Positions 24,742-36,796 of a stretch of 64,000 nucleotides of DNA are shown here, piece by piece. The notes beneath the pieces are model-generated. The model did not search any database. It was not told where the DNA came from and worked only from the letters and a program-made list of their open reading frames with translations. The stretch lies in assembly GCA_025506515.1 (NCBI GenBank), contig CM046452.1, forward strand, positions 103,088,559 to 103,152,558. Direction: 5' to 3'. The translations under genes were made by a program, and so were the position numbers. The stretch comes from Flaveria trinervia. Taxonomy: Eukaryota > Streptophyta > Magnoliopsida > Asterales > Asteraceae. How positions within the stretch are numbered: position 1 is the first letter of the stretch; every line of letters begins with the position of its first letter.

Positions 24742-27429
24742 TAAAATTATGAGAGATTCGATAGAGTAAATAAAATCAGCCTGAGGGAATCAAGAGGATC
24801 GCAAAAGCCAAATCATCTTAGTTAATGCAAGATTCTTAAGTTAATAACAAGTTAACAACTCGTTGATTAAGCAAGTAACAACTAATGTTAGGTTTAATAA
24901 AGTATTTAGAGCTATCAACCGTACATCTCATTACAGAAATAACAGATCTTAATTATGATTTATCTAATAACTATTATGAGCAAAAAAAGACATATATTGT
25001 CACATGACAAATTGTTAATCGATATAGTATGGTCGTTTAATATTTTATAAATAAACAAGATGGATTGTCATAATATTATATTTTTGCACATAATTGGGAG
25101 GTCGATTACATGTGCTTGCTGGTGCATTTTTTAGTCTTTGATATCATTAAGGATTTTTTGAGGTGGTACGTATCCACGCACTTTGAATTTTTGTATACTA
25201 CTTTCAGTTGGTAATTAACTAATTATTAAATTTCTTCAGTTAATTTTGTGATGTATATATCGTTTTTAGTTGTTAAAAACAAGTGTTTTGTTTGGTTTTG
25301 CTCCCTGAGCTTTGATAAGCAATTAAGCATAACCATTTTCATCAAAAATATTATAAACATTAATTTACATTTAAAAGTTTCATAACTTGTTTTAATTTCA
25401 ATCCAAAAGTTTAATTAGTTGTTTTAACTTAAATCTAAAATTATAAAGTTTTTGGATTAAAATTGAAATAATTTATGAAACTTTGAAGGTATATTAATGT
25501 TTTTAATTTTTTGAAAGAAAATAATTACTTTTATCAAATCTCAAAGAACAAAATAAAAATAAACTTTAAAAACAATTTAAAAAATATGTAAATAGTTCAA
25601 TCAAAATGTCTTTTTCCCCCTCAAAATGCCCCCCTAATATTTTTTTTTCAAAATATTTCCTATTGACAAAACGTTAACGCCTCTCTAGACAGGGAGCGAA
25701 CGCTCACACAAACTTTATCTTAAAAACTAACACGCGCCCAACAAAGTCGACACCCGCTAAATCAAGGCTTGCGACTCAAAAGATGGTCGGCCACCTGATG
25801 CAAATTGTGTTTTGAATTTGATAAATTAAATATCATTGTAATTAGATTTACTTGCATTTTTTTTCCCATTATAACTTTTAAAAGTAAAGTTTTACAAAAT
25901 TTCAAGTATACTATTGGGAAATGGTTATTTTAATCTATGTACAGATGTAAATTTTTTTCAAAACAGATTCGGTTCAAATTAACATCGAACGTTGGATATA
26001 AAATCTAACCCGAATCGATTTCCAATAAAATTTACGTTAGAACGTAGATAAAATAAGCAAGTCTTAATAATATATTTGAAATTTTATAAAACGTTATACT
26101 TTAAAAGTTATAAAAAAAAGAAACAAAATATGAGTAAAAATAATTATATTATATTAAATTCAAAAACAAAACTTGTGAAAGTTTGCAGGGAAGTTGATGC
26201 ATAGGCGGTCGCCTCTTGTTTGGAGTGGGATGACTATTTTACAGACAATAACACTGTGTTAACTACATGCTTGATTAGCGATTATTTTTTTACGACCAAC
26301 GAATAATTACTAAGCCCGATCATCCGAGTAAATTTATTGGCGAAATGTCATCCACGTCCGCGAACACAGACAGCGCTGGTGACCAGGCTCGCCCACCATT
26401 CCAAGGAAAACCCACCACCCAAAGGTCCACTGTGATAATACCATTAGTCCACTTAAAGCATATTACACCTAGTGAGAGTTCAACTCATAATCTTCACTTT
26501 AAAAAATCATAAAATGTTTTTTTTTAAACCATTTGATCTAAAACTTATTGACCTGATTACTATCTTTAAAAACGCATAATATATTTGTTAGAGGGTATAT
26601 TTGAAATAAAGTGTAATAAAAGGTGTAGTATTGTTATTGTACCGTATCGTACATCACGTGGCTGCATGTGATTTCAATTATGGTGACAGTTACTCCTCCG
26701 ATTCCATCCCTCGGGCCCCTTCTCTCTCACCATCACATATAAAGTATTAAACTTTTTTTAAATAAATTTAATATAAATAAAATTTCACATTTTTCAAATC
26801 TAAATTATATTTGCACTCCTTGTATTTTTTTTATTCGCGTTTATTAAAAAAATAATTTATGTAAATCAACATAGAAAAAAACGAAATTACTTGTTTAGAA
26901 GTTAAACTAGCATTAAGCTCGCGTGATAAGGCGTGTTTGCGAACCTTGTTATATGTATTGAGGTCATAAAACTATCGCGATTAAACAAGTGAAAATGACA
27001 TATGAAGTTTCGTCGGTTTGGTATCAATAGAAAAATAAATTATGCGTAGGACGTTTTATTGTTTTAGCATAAAAAACCTAACATTGAGATGATAAAAATT
27101 CTAAAAAACAAACTGAAAAAGAAAAAAATAGGAGTAAAAGAAAAAAAAGCAAACAAAAGGTGGTTCGAACCCAAGTCCTTAATTCAAAACATAGTCATCT
27201 AGCCACTCCAACCAATGTAAACTCTAATATTGAAACATAACATATAAGTTGAACAGGGAGAAAATAAATAATAGAAAAACCTCACCAAGAATAAGTAAAT
27301 GCTTAATAAGCATTTTCTCGAAGAAAACAAAATACTTTAATATAATAAAAAAGTTCTGTACAAAATAAAACTACAAAGATATGACATGATTAAAAAATAA
27401 TATTTTTTTAATTATTTTATAATATTAGT

Positions 27430-27655
27430 AGGTTACAATCACATGTAATACATGTGCTAAATAAATATAGTTATATGGTTTATAATAAAAAGTTATGTTT
27501 TAGATATTATGTATTATACGGATTTAATAAACCTATATATTATACGTTTGAAAATTTGAATTTAACATATTTTAATTTTTAATTGTGAATAGTTATTAGT
27601 TAATAAATAGTTATTATAACATTTATAATTAAGATGAGAGAGAAACAAGAAAACT
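27430..27655 (+). repeat. dispersed repeat, copy 2 of 3 (CCGTGTATTACACGG family)
   Basis: It begins with a diverged form of the palindrome (ACATGTAATACATGTGCTAAATAAATA) and ends with GATGAGAGAGAAACAAGAAAA, the same end block as the copies near 19.7 and 48.5 kb. The TATACG element directly follows it. Confidence 0.45.
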
Positions 27656-27663
27656 AATTATTA

Positions 27664-28106
27664 AAGGGTCCTAATAAATAAACACCCCACTTTTTAAATC
27701 GACACTCACCTATATGCCGCGTATGGGTCCATACGCGGCGTATAGGGTTGAATACACTAAAAACGAGGAAAATTCAGGGAGGTGTCAGAGAGTTATACGC
27801 CCCCGTATAACCCTATACGACCCCCCTATACGATACATATAGGGCTATACGACGCGTATAGCGAATTTCGACACTGACTACGAGGAAAAATTCAGGGGGG
27901 CTGTCAGAGAGCTATATTCCCCGTATAGCCCTATACGACCCCCCTATACGACACATATAGTCCCATACGACACATACAGCCTTATACGACCCTCCCTCTA
28001 TACGACGCGTATGAGGCTATACGACACGTATAGAAATTTTGGGGTGTTTATTTAAAATATTGGGGTGTCTATTTAAAATATTGGGGTGTTTATTTAAAAA
28101 ACCCTT
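27664..28106. mobile_element. TATACG-palindrome TIR element, TSD ATTA
   Basis: Terminal inverted repeats: AAGGGTCCTAATAAATAAACACCCCA at the left (27664-27689) pairs with the right end, whose reverse complement starts AAGGGTTTTTTAAATAAACACCCCA. ATTA flanks both sides (27660-27663, 28107-28110). Inside are two units, 117 bp apart, each starting ACGAGGAAAATTCAGG (27763, 27880), followed by at least ten TATACG(A/C) words, many forming palindromes such as CTATACGACGCGTATAG. The right end also has three tandem TTGGGGTGTTTATTTAAAATA units (28031-28100). There is no protein-coding potential. The superfamily is uncertain; the interior is unusually CpG-rich for this window. Confidence 0.65.
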
Positions 28107-29418
28107 ATTAAATATCCTAGAATGTTGACAAGTATTCGAATTTATTTTTATTTAATAGTATAAGTATATAGAGATAGAGGTAGAGATATAAAGATGTGAT
28201 AAAAACATATTAATGTTTTTGACATTTTGTAAACCATCACTCACACACTTATTTAATAGTAATCAACTCCTAATCTAATTCATGTCACGATTTTAATACT
28301 TATCTTCTAAAAAGTATTTTTTTTTTTAACGACAAATGTATGATATTGTTTCAGATAATATGCGTTATTTTAATCGGGTCCGCTTATCCATTTTCCAACC
28401 GGGACCGCATTCCCAACCCCGTAAGAAGAAAATTAATTGTTAGGAAAGCGCAGTAACTCAACTTTAAATCTTTTTACTTAAAATGAGATTTCAAACCGTA
28501 ACCTCCCTTTATTATTAGTATATGACGCCAAATTATTAAGAAAAGACATCAAACGCATTATTCAAAATCAAAATGATGAAACAGAAATGAATATGTTAAA
28601 TCGTGAGCTATAAAAACTAAACAGGAGAAGAGGCACAGACCGTATACGGAAGGTGTCCGACACACCCACGACTACAGGACACAATTCGGGTCCCTATGTT
28701 TCTGTCTTTCATGTTCTTTCTTAACTACCATTTTAGTCTCTCACTTTACCTTTCTACCCCTCATATTTGATCTAATTTCTTATTGCCAGGTCAACATTGA
28801 AAATCTTACAAGACAATACGAAGTAATAGTTGTATCCAACAGTCTCTCTATTATCTATGTATAAGAGCGTAACTGATACTTGACGTAGCTCTCGTTCTAT
28901 TACATGCTGATGAAATGAAAATTGAAAATTATATATGAATCATTTGTGTATCTTGTAGTTCAACAATAGGAATGAAGCATGGTGATGAGAATGAAAGGGA
29001 CTCGAATTCTTGTTAAAAAGGATTCAACATAAAATCTCGTAAATTAATAATCTTTCGTAATTATTTTTTATACACAGTTTAAAAAGACTTTCTCGTTTGT
29101 TAGTACATCCTCCCTTGGATGTATCCCCCAACGATGAAAGATCAATACTAACCTATTATTGTTGGAGATAACCAACCAAAAAAATCTTCTTGTCTATACA
29201 ACACTTTTACTAGAAGACACAAACGTCAATTTCACCAAGGTACCATCTAAATACGTCTCATGATCATGACAAAAAAACATGTTGTAGTGGTATATTATGA
29301 TAGATCTATATCTTGTTACTTTACATTCAGTCGTCAATTTTAAAACACAGGTAAATGGTTTTGATAGAAATTATTCTAATAGATATAAATGTACTTATTA
29401 AAGAATTATATAAATGCA

Positions 29419-29596
29419 TGTTTGTCAAAAATCCAAAAGTTACTTTTTGATTTTTTGGAGGGATAAAAAAATCAAAATAAGCTTTCAAAAGTCACAAAAA
29501 GTTAAAATTTAACTTTTGGTGATTTTTGCGGAGGTATTTTAATCTTTTTACCCCTCCAAAAAATCAAAAAATAACTTTTGGATTTTTACCAAACAT
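29419..29596. mobile_element. fold-back MITE, about 180 bp
   Basis: TGTTTGTCAAAAATCCAAAAGTTACTTTTTGATTTTTTGGAGGG-like sequence at the left is inverted at the right (CCCTCCAAAAAATCAAAAAATAACTTTTGGATTTTTACCAAACA), so nearly half of the element is terminal inverted repeat. The arms match with few differences. No ORF. Confidence 0.7.
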
Positions 29597-29627
29597 TGCC
29601 TAAATAAAGTGACTATCAATGATCTTT

Positions 29628-29750
29628 AAGCAAAGTGGTTGAGATGAGTAAACTCAAAAGTTTTTTGAAATATGAAAGATATCGAGTTCAAGTTCTATTT
29701 GTGAAAAGAGGATTTCAAGTTGAACCGGATGGTGGTGTTAGGTTATGTAC
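29628..29750 (+). mobile_element. SINE-like tRNA-derived repeat, copy B
   Basis: GTGGTTGAGATGAG (A-box-like), ATCGAGTTCAAGTTC (B-box-like) and GGATTTCAAGTTGAACC occur in the same order and spacing as the copy near 4465. Similarity between the two is clear but diverged; a pol III-derived SINE is an inference. Confidence 0.35.
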
Positions 29751-30193
29751 TCACGTAATGGAAGTAATCGGGTATGTTAGTAACCGTCGATGATTTAACT
29801 AGCTGAGTAAATGTTCAAATAATATATAAATAATAAAGTATCTTCAACATATATTATCCCAATCATATGTTATTTGAAATTATAAAAAAGCACAGTATTC
29901 TTTAGTTTAATTAAAGAGTGATAAACTCTTAAGATACGTTTTGATATGTGATAAAATGCTATGGTGTTAAACATATCAAGAACGCTACATTTTCTGGCCA
30001 ATCATATTATCTTTTATAAAACATATCCAACCATTTCTTTTCTTAATTCCGGTACATCTAATGCCAAAAATTAATAACACAAGTTTTTTTTTGAATGGCA
30101 AGTACAAACTTGCTTCGAAAGATAAATGTTATTCAAAAATTAATAACACAAGTATTTAAGTGTTATCCTAGTCGGGATCGTATCCCCAACCTT

Positions 30194-30381
30194 AGTGGCG
30201 AAGCTTGAACATCTTCGAAGGGGGACATGGACGAAATTAAATTTTTTAAGGGGGCGAACTCGATATTTATATAAAAATTTACACCACCGTGCCAAAAAGT
30301 TACACTAACAGGTTCAAAATTAACACTACCGGTGAAAAAAAGAGGGCTCCCCCCCGGCCCTCACTATCTTTCGCCCCTGCC
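30194..30381. mobile_element. small TIR element related to the GGGGCGRA type
   Basis: AGTGGCGAAGCTTGAAC at the left and CTTTCGCCCCTG at the right are inverted-repeat-like. The flanks CCAACCTT and CCAACCCTT could be a slightly mutated target duplication. The interior holds GGGGGCGAA and CCCCCCCGGCCC runs. Non-coding. Confidence 0.45.
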
Positions 30382-31973
30382 CAACCCTTTTAGGAGGAAA
30401 CTCATCACCGAGAAAACCCATAACTCAACCAGTTGGGTATCATTTAGGAGTAAGACTTGAATTTGTGACTTCTCGTTATTTAAATGCCATGGGTATTATA
30501 TCTTAACCAGTTGGGTTAGAAATTGTTGGTATGAGTATTATTTTATGATAAACAAATTCATAACAAATAATTATTGCTCCAATAAATTTATTTGAACGTA
30601 GTGAGTTGGAAACAGATGTTGCATTTCTTGTGAAGCATCTTTTATTAGCCCAAGCACTTCGAGGCTTCGAGCAGGAATAGACATGCAATTGTCAGGTATA
30701 CACCTAACTCAAACACACAATATATATATTAAAAATATATATCTTAAATGCTTCATGATTTCTATCGTAGTTTAAAACTTGTTTTTATTCAGTTTTAAAT
30801 CATTAATAAAACTAAAATTGTTTTTATAAAACTTATAAATTTCGACTATGTAAAGGTGGAAAAAGAGATAAATAACTGATAACCTTCTCAATGTATATAC
30901 GATAGTAGTGTGTATAACCTAGTAGTTGATATTGGTGATTGCAAGTGTAACGTTAGACAAGATTAGGAATAAAATCATAATTCGAAACATGTTTTCTAAA
31001 AAGATATTAAACTATTACTTCTCTTTCCCAATGTCATTATTAATAGGAAAAAAAAATATAATATGTTTATTTTCCTCCATTTTTCCTCTAAACTATTCCA
31101 CCCGAACACATATCTCTTAAAATTTCCTAAAAAACCATAATATGTTTATTTTCCTCCATTTTGAGAGACATTTGTTTAGAAAATACATTTTGAAGAAAAA
31201 AATAAAAGAAATTAGTTATTTTGAAAAAAATTCAAGGAAAATTGGATTTAAATTATAAACTCCGTTAGGTTTTTTTACTTTTTTCTTATGACATGTCATG
31301 TGACATTACATATTACATACTAAAAAAGATAGAAATATATCACTTAATTTTAACATCTAATTGTTTCAAAGCTACTCAACTGAACAGAAAATGGTTAAGT
31401 AAAATAACTTTAAAAAACGATATTTTATAACAAAGAATTAAGTAATTTATATTTTTAGTTGTACATATATTATAAGTCACATCACGAGCCACATCGTATA
31501 TTACTTTATAAAACTAGCGAAATTAATGAATAATTAGACTAAAATTATTGTTAGTAATAAAATCAAAACTTAAGGTTAATACTGATTAAATTATTAATTA
31601 AAATTAATATTAAAGAACACATAAGGGTAGAATGGGAATGGAAAAAACAAAAAAAAGGGGGCAAATGTCACCCTCAACGTCAATACCCCTCTGGTCTCCT
31701 ATGAAGTGGATGTTCGCACGTTACGATTCTTACAAACGACGTACACCACCCTTCAACCATCTTTCTCTCTTCTTCTTTCTACTGACAGAGACAATATCAT
31801 CATCATCATTATCATCATTCTACACAGAGAAACAACCACCACCACCACCGTCACCGTCACCGTCACCGTCACGGACAACACCTCCGTCGTATCTCACACA
31901 CATAACTCTGCGCATTCACCTTTTCCGATGTAGTTCGCCGTCATCGTTGTTTATATCAAAGTTTGATTCATCG

Positions 31974-33912
31974 ATGATGAAATTGACATGGTTTAAGCAG
32001 AATCTGAACAATGAGAAGCTGGAACGGAGGTTATCGCTCGGGGAGTACAAGAGATCTGTATCATGGTCGAAGTATTTGGTATCATCCGGTGGTGCGATAA
32101 AAGCAAACGGAGGAGGTGAAGAAGAAGAAGAATCAGAATGGAGTGCTGATATGTCGCAGCTGTTCGTCGGTAATAAGTTCGCTAGCGGGAGACACAGTAG
32201 GGTTTACAGAGGGGTTTATAAGCAGAAAGATGTTGCGATTAAGCTTGTTAGTCAGCCTGAGGAAGATAGAGAGTTGGCGTTAATGTTGGAGAAACAGTTC
32301 ACTTCTGAGGTCGTTTTGCTCTTTCGTCTTCAACATCCCAACATCATCACTGTAAGCACTCATTCAATTCATTGTTGATTGTTCACATCACGTGATGTCA
32401 ATTTGATCGTCTGTGTTTTCATTAATTGTTGTTAGGAACTTGTCAGTTGCGTTTCTAAAGTTTTCAGTTTATATGGCAACTGCTTTGAATGCTTGATCAG
32501 ATGTTTGGTTATTATAATGTATAACAGTATAAGCATGTGAAGTTCATGAGATGAAAGGATGAAACATTTTCAGACAGTCCCAGCCTCATATTCTCAGGGA
32601 AATGGACCACATTACCTTTATCATACGTTTCTTATCTTGTAAATATATAATTAAGTTACATAAACTTATGGGATCCTTCAATACCATGCTAACCAACAAA
32701 ACGTAGCTTGTGATGGACTTGATTAATCATATAATTTGTTTGCTTGATAATTACCTTAGTGGTTGTTGCGTGATACTTTAGAAACATGGTTTCTTTCATT
32801 CACAATTATGTAGCCTAGTTCAACCAATGGCAATAAGTTTAACTTAAACTTATTGCCATCGGTTGATCTAGGCTACATAATTGTGAATGAAAGAAACCGT
32901 GTTTAAAAGCATCACATTTTAGTGTGGGTCAATGATTGTTTGACTAATCAAGAACTATATGTTGTATGGTCCTCTAGTTACTTGTATGTTTTCTGTTATT
33001 ATTCTTTATTTTTGAAATCCAGTGTAACTAGTTAATCAACTAACTTGAGAGCTTGCTGCTATGTTCTCTTTAACATTTGTAGTTCCTTTCCTCTGTTTAT
33101 AACAAAGATCATTTCGTGATTTTGGTACAGTTAGTTGCAGCTTGTAAAAACCTCCTGTGTTTTGTATAATCACCGAGTACTTAGCGGGTGGGTCCCTTAG
33201 GGCGTATCTCCATCAACAGGAGCCATATTCAGTGCCACCCAATCTGGTTTTAAATCTTGCACTTGACATTGCACGGGGAATGCAATATCTTCATTCTGAA
33301 GGCATACTTCACAGGGATTTGAAATCTGAAAACTTACTGCTTTGTGAAAATATGCGTGTAAAAGTAGCTGATTTTGGTATCTCATGTTTAGAATCTCAAT
33401 GCGGTAGCGCAAAAGGATTTACTGGCACTTACCGTTGGATGGCGCCTGAAATGATTAAAGAGAAAAAACACACAAAAAAAATTGATGTTTACAGTTTTGC
33501 AATTGTTCTCTGGGAGCTCTTAACTGCTTTGACACCTTTTGATGACATGACTCCAGAACAAGCTGCATTTGCTGTCTGCCAAAAGGTATTTTAATGTAAA
33601 ATATAAGGATTTTTGTGTGTTGCATTATGATGTTTACTTACATTTGTGTTATTCTGTTTACATATGCAGAATGCTAGACCTCCGTTGCCTGATTCATGTC
33701 CAATGGCGTTTCGCCAGCTCATTAGCCGATGTTGGTCAAGCAAACCAGAAAAACGGCCAGGATTTGATGAAATTGTGAGGATTCTTGAGAGATATGCAGC
33801 ATGTGTGGAGGAAAATCCTGATTTCTTGACTACATTTGAACCCGATAATGGTAGTTTATTCGGTTGTGACCGTGGATGTTTCGGTCCCCGTAAAACTGCT
33901 TATGGGAATTAA
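31974..33912 (+). CDS. Raf-like Ser/Thr protein kinase (HT1-like, C-group MAPKKK), frameshifted in exon 2
   Basis: Three exons: 31974-32351, 33131-33585, 33670-33912. The start is placed at MMKLTWFKQ, which matches the family; the frame is open upstream to 31632. Family signatures: RRLSLGEYKRSVSWSKYLVSS, EWSADMSQLFVGNKFASGRHSRVYRG (glycine loop), VAIKLV (ATP-binding Lys), CIITEYLAGGSL, HRDLKSEN, DFGISCLE, GTYRWMAPEMI, DVYSFAIVLWELLT, KRPGFDEIV. The group includes HT1, which controls stomatal CO2 response; the exact role of this member is unknown. Exon 2 is 455 nt where 456 are expected: after VAAC the expected Lys-Lys-Pro-Pro needs six A, but only five are present (33146-33150). As written, translation stops at TAA 33167-33169, before the catalytic loop. 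All later codons are intact in the original frame. Confidence 0.92.
32770..32915. mobile_element. palindromic fold-back element in kinase intron 1
   Basis: Two arms of about 70 bases, mutual reverse complements with few mismatches, meet at about 32842: GTGATACTTTAGAAACATGG...CAATAAGTTTAA and its inverse, ending AGCATCAC. Transcribed as part of the intron, it would fold into a long, nearly perfect hairpin. It is most likely a MITE insertion. Confidence 0.85.
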
Positions 33913-34820
33913 TCATGGATTATGCCATAAGCGTGTGATCTGGTAGTTTCTTCATTATTAGGTATTAATATATTTAAATTGAACAATTATGAGTTATGAT
34001 ACTGTAAGTCTGATCACATATACTTAATTAACCTTGTGATTGTTGTTGGTTCAAATTTTGACCATGAGTTATGATATTGTGCTCGAGTTACTTCTTGAGT
34101 CGAATAATCTACGAGTGCAATAACATACTTGATTTATGTAACACATTGTATAAGACTGGATGTTACCTTTGCAGGTTGTAATCTCAACGTTTACGAGTAT
34201 TCTTATATAACTACATATCTTACTTTGTGTTATGGAAGAGTACTAGTTATTTATCATGTGACATCCTAACTTTTTGATGTAATGAATGAGAATATTTTAT
34301 TTTTTAATAATAGATGATGAATTTTCTTTTCACTTATGCTCATGTAAATTGTTTTTTGTTGAAAATGAGAATACCCATATTTAAGGATAGTTTCAATCCA
34401 AGTGAACTTGGAGGGATTAACTATGTAAAATAATGAAACCTTAAGTAGTTAAATTGTTGATCACTTATTCTTGTATAATGTTAACTGGCTATGACTTGTT
34501 ACTTATCCCTGATCACTAGCTACTTACACAAAAAGGTCTGCAATTTAGAGGTATAATAATGTGTAGTAAAGATGTTTCTTCCAAATTTGTTAGAGCAAAG
34601 TCTAATGATGGAAATTGGTGTACATATAAGAGTAGGTTTAGAGGGTGTTTGAGTTAGTCATCCTAAAAAAGGTAAAAGTAGAAACTTTTATGACTTTGGA
34701 TCCAGAGTAACAAGAGATCAAGTTCAAGACACTTATGATGTTGTTGGCAGGTATACAGAAATAAGTCATAAACAGTTGCACACTCTTTTATCGCGTGTTT
34801 TTAGTGTGTTTTTCAAACAG
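33913..34820. other. 3' region of HT1-like kinase and spacer
   Basis: The first part is probably 3' UTR of the kinase gene. Further on, from about 34620, lies sequence leading into the decayed KLCR fragment, which may include its old upstream intron. No intact gene is present. Confidence 0.5.
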
Positions 34821-34990
34821 ATTGGATGGTGCAATTGCAATACTGGAACGGATTGTTCTGGTGAGGAACAAAAAGCTCGGGACTGCACACCTCGATGTTG
34901 ACTGTGAGAAGAGTCAGTTAGCCGAAAGACCAGATCACTAGAACTCCTTCTTGATTCAAGCTGTGGGTCAACCACAAACAACAGTGCTGA
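34821..34990 (+). pseudogene. kinesin-light-chain-related (TPR) C-terminal fragment, unit A
   Basis: After an intron-like acceptor (CAAACAG), the plus frame reads LDGAIAILERIVLVRNKK, LGTAHLDVDCEKSQLAE, matching the C-terminal TPR segment of plant KLC-related proteins (typically AI.ILE..L..REEKLGTANPDVDDEKRRLAELLKE). It then loses about 25 bases relative to unit B and runs into a stop. No upstream TPR exons are found, so this is a 3' fragment. KLCR proteins link microtubules with cellulose synthase and membrane contacts; this copy cannot encode a functional one. Confidence 0.65.
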
Positions 34991-36724
34991 TGCTAGTGTT
35001 GTTTATCTGGGACCTTTCATGGAAATCAATCTTATTTGGATATGGTTCTTTCTTACCTAGTAATCTATATTAATTATTCTTGTTTCATATATCCATTAGA
35101 ATATTAAAGGTTTGATTTTTCTTTGTTTTCGCTGAATCTTGGACCCATTTTCATGTTGTTGCTGTTATCAGTTCTTGTTAATCGGTTTTTTAATGCCAAA
35201 ATTGTTAAGTTTTTTTGGTGGGTGCAAATTGAAAGGTACTTCAGATATATTAGAATATCTGGTAGTGGTGGTGGCCAATAGTACTTGACAGTCATTGATG
35301 GGTGGTGGTGGCTTGGTACAGGCTGATGCTAGTTGTCTTGTGTACCATGTGTACGCGTTTTCTCTTATTAGTTATTACAAACAAGTTACTGTTTCTGTCT
35401 TTTCAGATGTTTTTGGCCCATTTTTATTATTCATTGGTTCTGTTATTGTAAATATATGAAAATAAGATGGTGGTTGTCACACCCCAACCTTGACGGCGGA
35501 AACGTCGAGGAGTGAGAGTTAAAATCGTTTATAGCCATATAACGCTATTTAAAAAAAAAGAAAAAAAAAGAAACCAAATAAAGTTTAAACATAAGTTTTA
35601 AATTGTCACATTACAATCAATAGATTCCAAGGAAATATAAACATAACATAGAATGCAGTATATCATTCTATCTTATTTATTAATCTAGGTCCATTCCTAG
35701 GTGTGCAAGCTTCAAAGTGTAGATAATCAAACTTGGGCATTACCTGAAACATGTTAAAAATAAAAGGTCAACAATAATGTTGGTGGACATTCCATAGTTT
35801 TAATACAATAGTATATATAAAAGATGGCAATTCAAGTCATAAGTTAGTGAATATAGTGATTAGGGATGCTATGGACCATGCAACAATCAAACCTTGACAA
35901 TGTTTTACAAGTCTCAAACGTTAAAAGTATATACGATCAGCTAAGTGTACTTGGATCAACCAAGCAGGCTTGTCTTACCCATAGATCTATGACTTCGCTG
36001 GGCTAGCAATAGTTAATGATTGCACATATAACGCCATAACATGGTAATCACAAAAGTTCAACTAACCACAACTTAACATGATGAATTGCCATAAAGTTTA
36101 CAAGTCTCAAATAAGTCTATGAGTGCAATAGTATAAGTTAACATGTTTCACCCCAAAGTGTGAAAATAGGAAAAAGGGGTATAGAATACTCACTTGACCA
36201 AATAATATATAATTGATGATTAATAAAAATAAGCAACGTTCCAACGTAGTTCTCACAAGACACCTATATATATATACACGTTTTAAGTTAATAATTAGAT
36301 TAACGTTTTAATGCGAGCTAGGAATTTGGGGACCTACATAATCACAACTAATTAGAGAAAATTATGCATATATTATAGTCTAAGAAAACATATCTTTTAT
36401 AAAATTTTTTAAAAAAAAAATTTTAAACTTTTATAAAAAAAACTTGTGGATTTAAATTTATAAAATGTAGGTAATTTCTATAAAATATCATGATTAATCC
36501 ACCCTTAAAATGATTAAAATAATGTAATGATTTAAATTGTTATCTAAAATAAAATAATAAAACACTATATTTGTTGATAAACATTTGTTAAAATAATATA
36601 TAAATTTACAGAAAAGGAATAATTAACTTTAAAAATATACAAAAGTTATAAAACCAATTCTCATAATTTTTAGAAAAAAAAACAAGTTTCAAATGAAGGC
36701 TAAAAAGCCTTAAAAATAAAACAT

Positions 36725-36796
36725 GGGGTCCCCCGGATTCGAACCGGGGACCTCCTGTTTAACCTCCTCCCATGTTACCGCTGAACCAAGGCTCTC
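36725..36796 (-). other. tRNA-like sequence within the LTR
   Basis: On the minus strand, CCTTGGTTCAGCGGTAACATGG resembles a D-arm with an A box and GGTCCCCGGTTCGAATCCGGGGGACC forms a perfect T-arm with the classic TTCGAAT loop (B box). The expected acceptor stem does not pair (GAGAGCC against GGACCCC), so it is not a functional tRNA gene. It may be a tRNA-derived SINE head captured by the LTR. Confidence 0.6.

Larger units (their letters stand above)
24001..27663. other. repeat-rich intergenic region without genes
   Basis: This stretch holds the 24326-24694 TIR element, an AT microsatellite at about 24703-24734 and, near 25675-26430, short GC-richer remnants. A third type of degenerate repeat (CCGTGTATTACACGG family, copy 2) sits near 27430-27655. 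No ORF with a recognisable product was found. Confidence 0.5.
28111..31973. other. repeat-rich intergenic region and HT1-like kinase leader
   Basis: Includes the SINE-like copy near 29628, a fold-back element near 29419 and a small TIR element near 30194 (all listed). No gene is recognisable between 28.1 and 31.6 kb. From 31632 the kinase reading frame is open upstream of its likely start codon; this part is probably promoter and 5' UTR with TCATCA and CCGTCA microsatellites (31796-31875). Confidence 0.5.

Noticed and set aside
27664..28106. CRISPR-like array of TATACG units
   Set aside because: Units are palindromic and irregular, lie in a plant nuclear context and are enclosed by TIRs and a target duplication.
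34766..34981. A minus-strand ORF over the KLCR fragment
   Set aside because: The plus strand shows the KLCR signature; the reverse frame is incidental.
36725..36796. A functional tRNA gene
   Set aside because: The T-arm is perfect, but the acceptor stem does not pair and no clear anticodon arm can be drawn.
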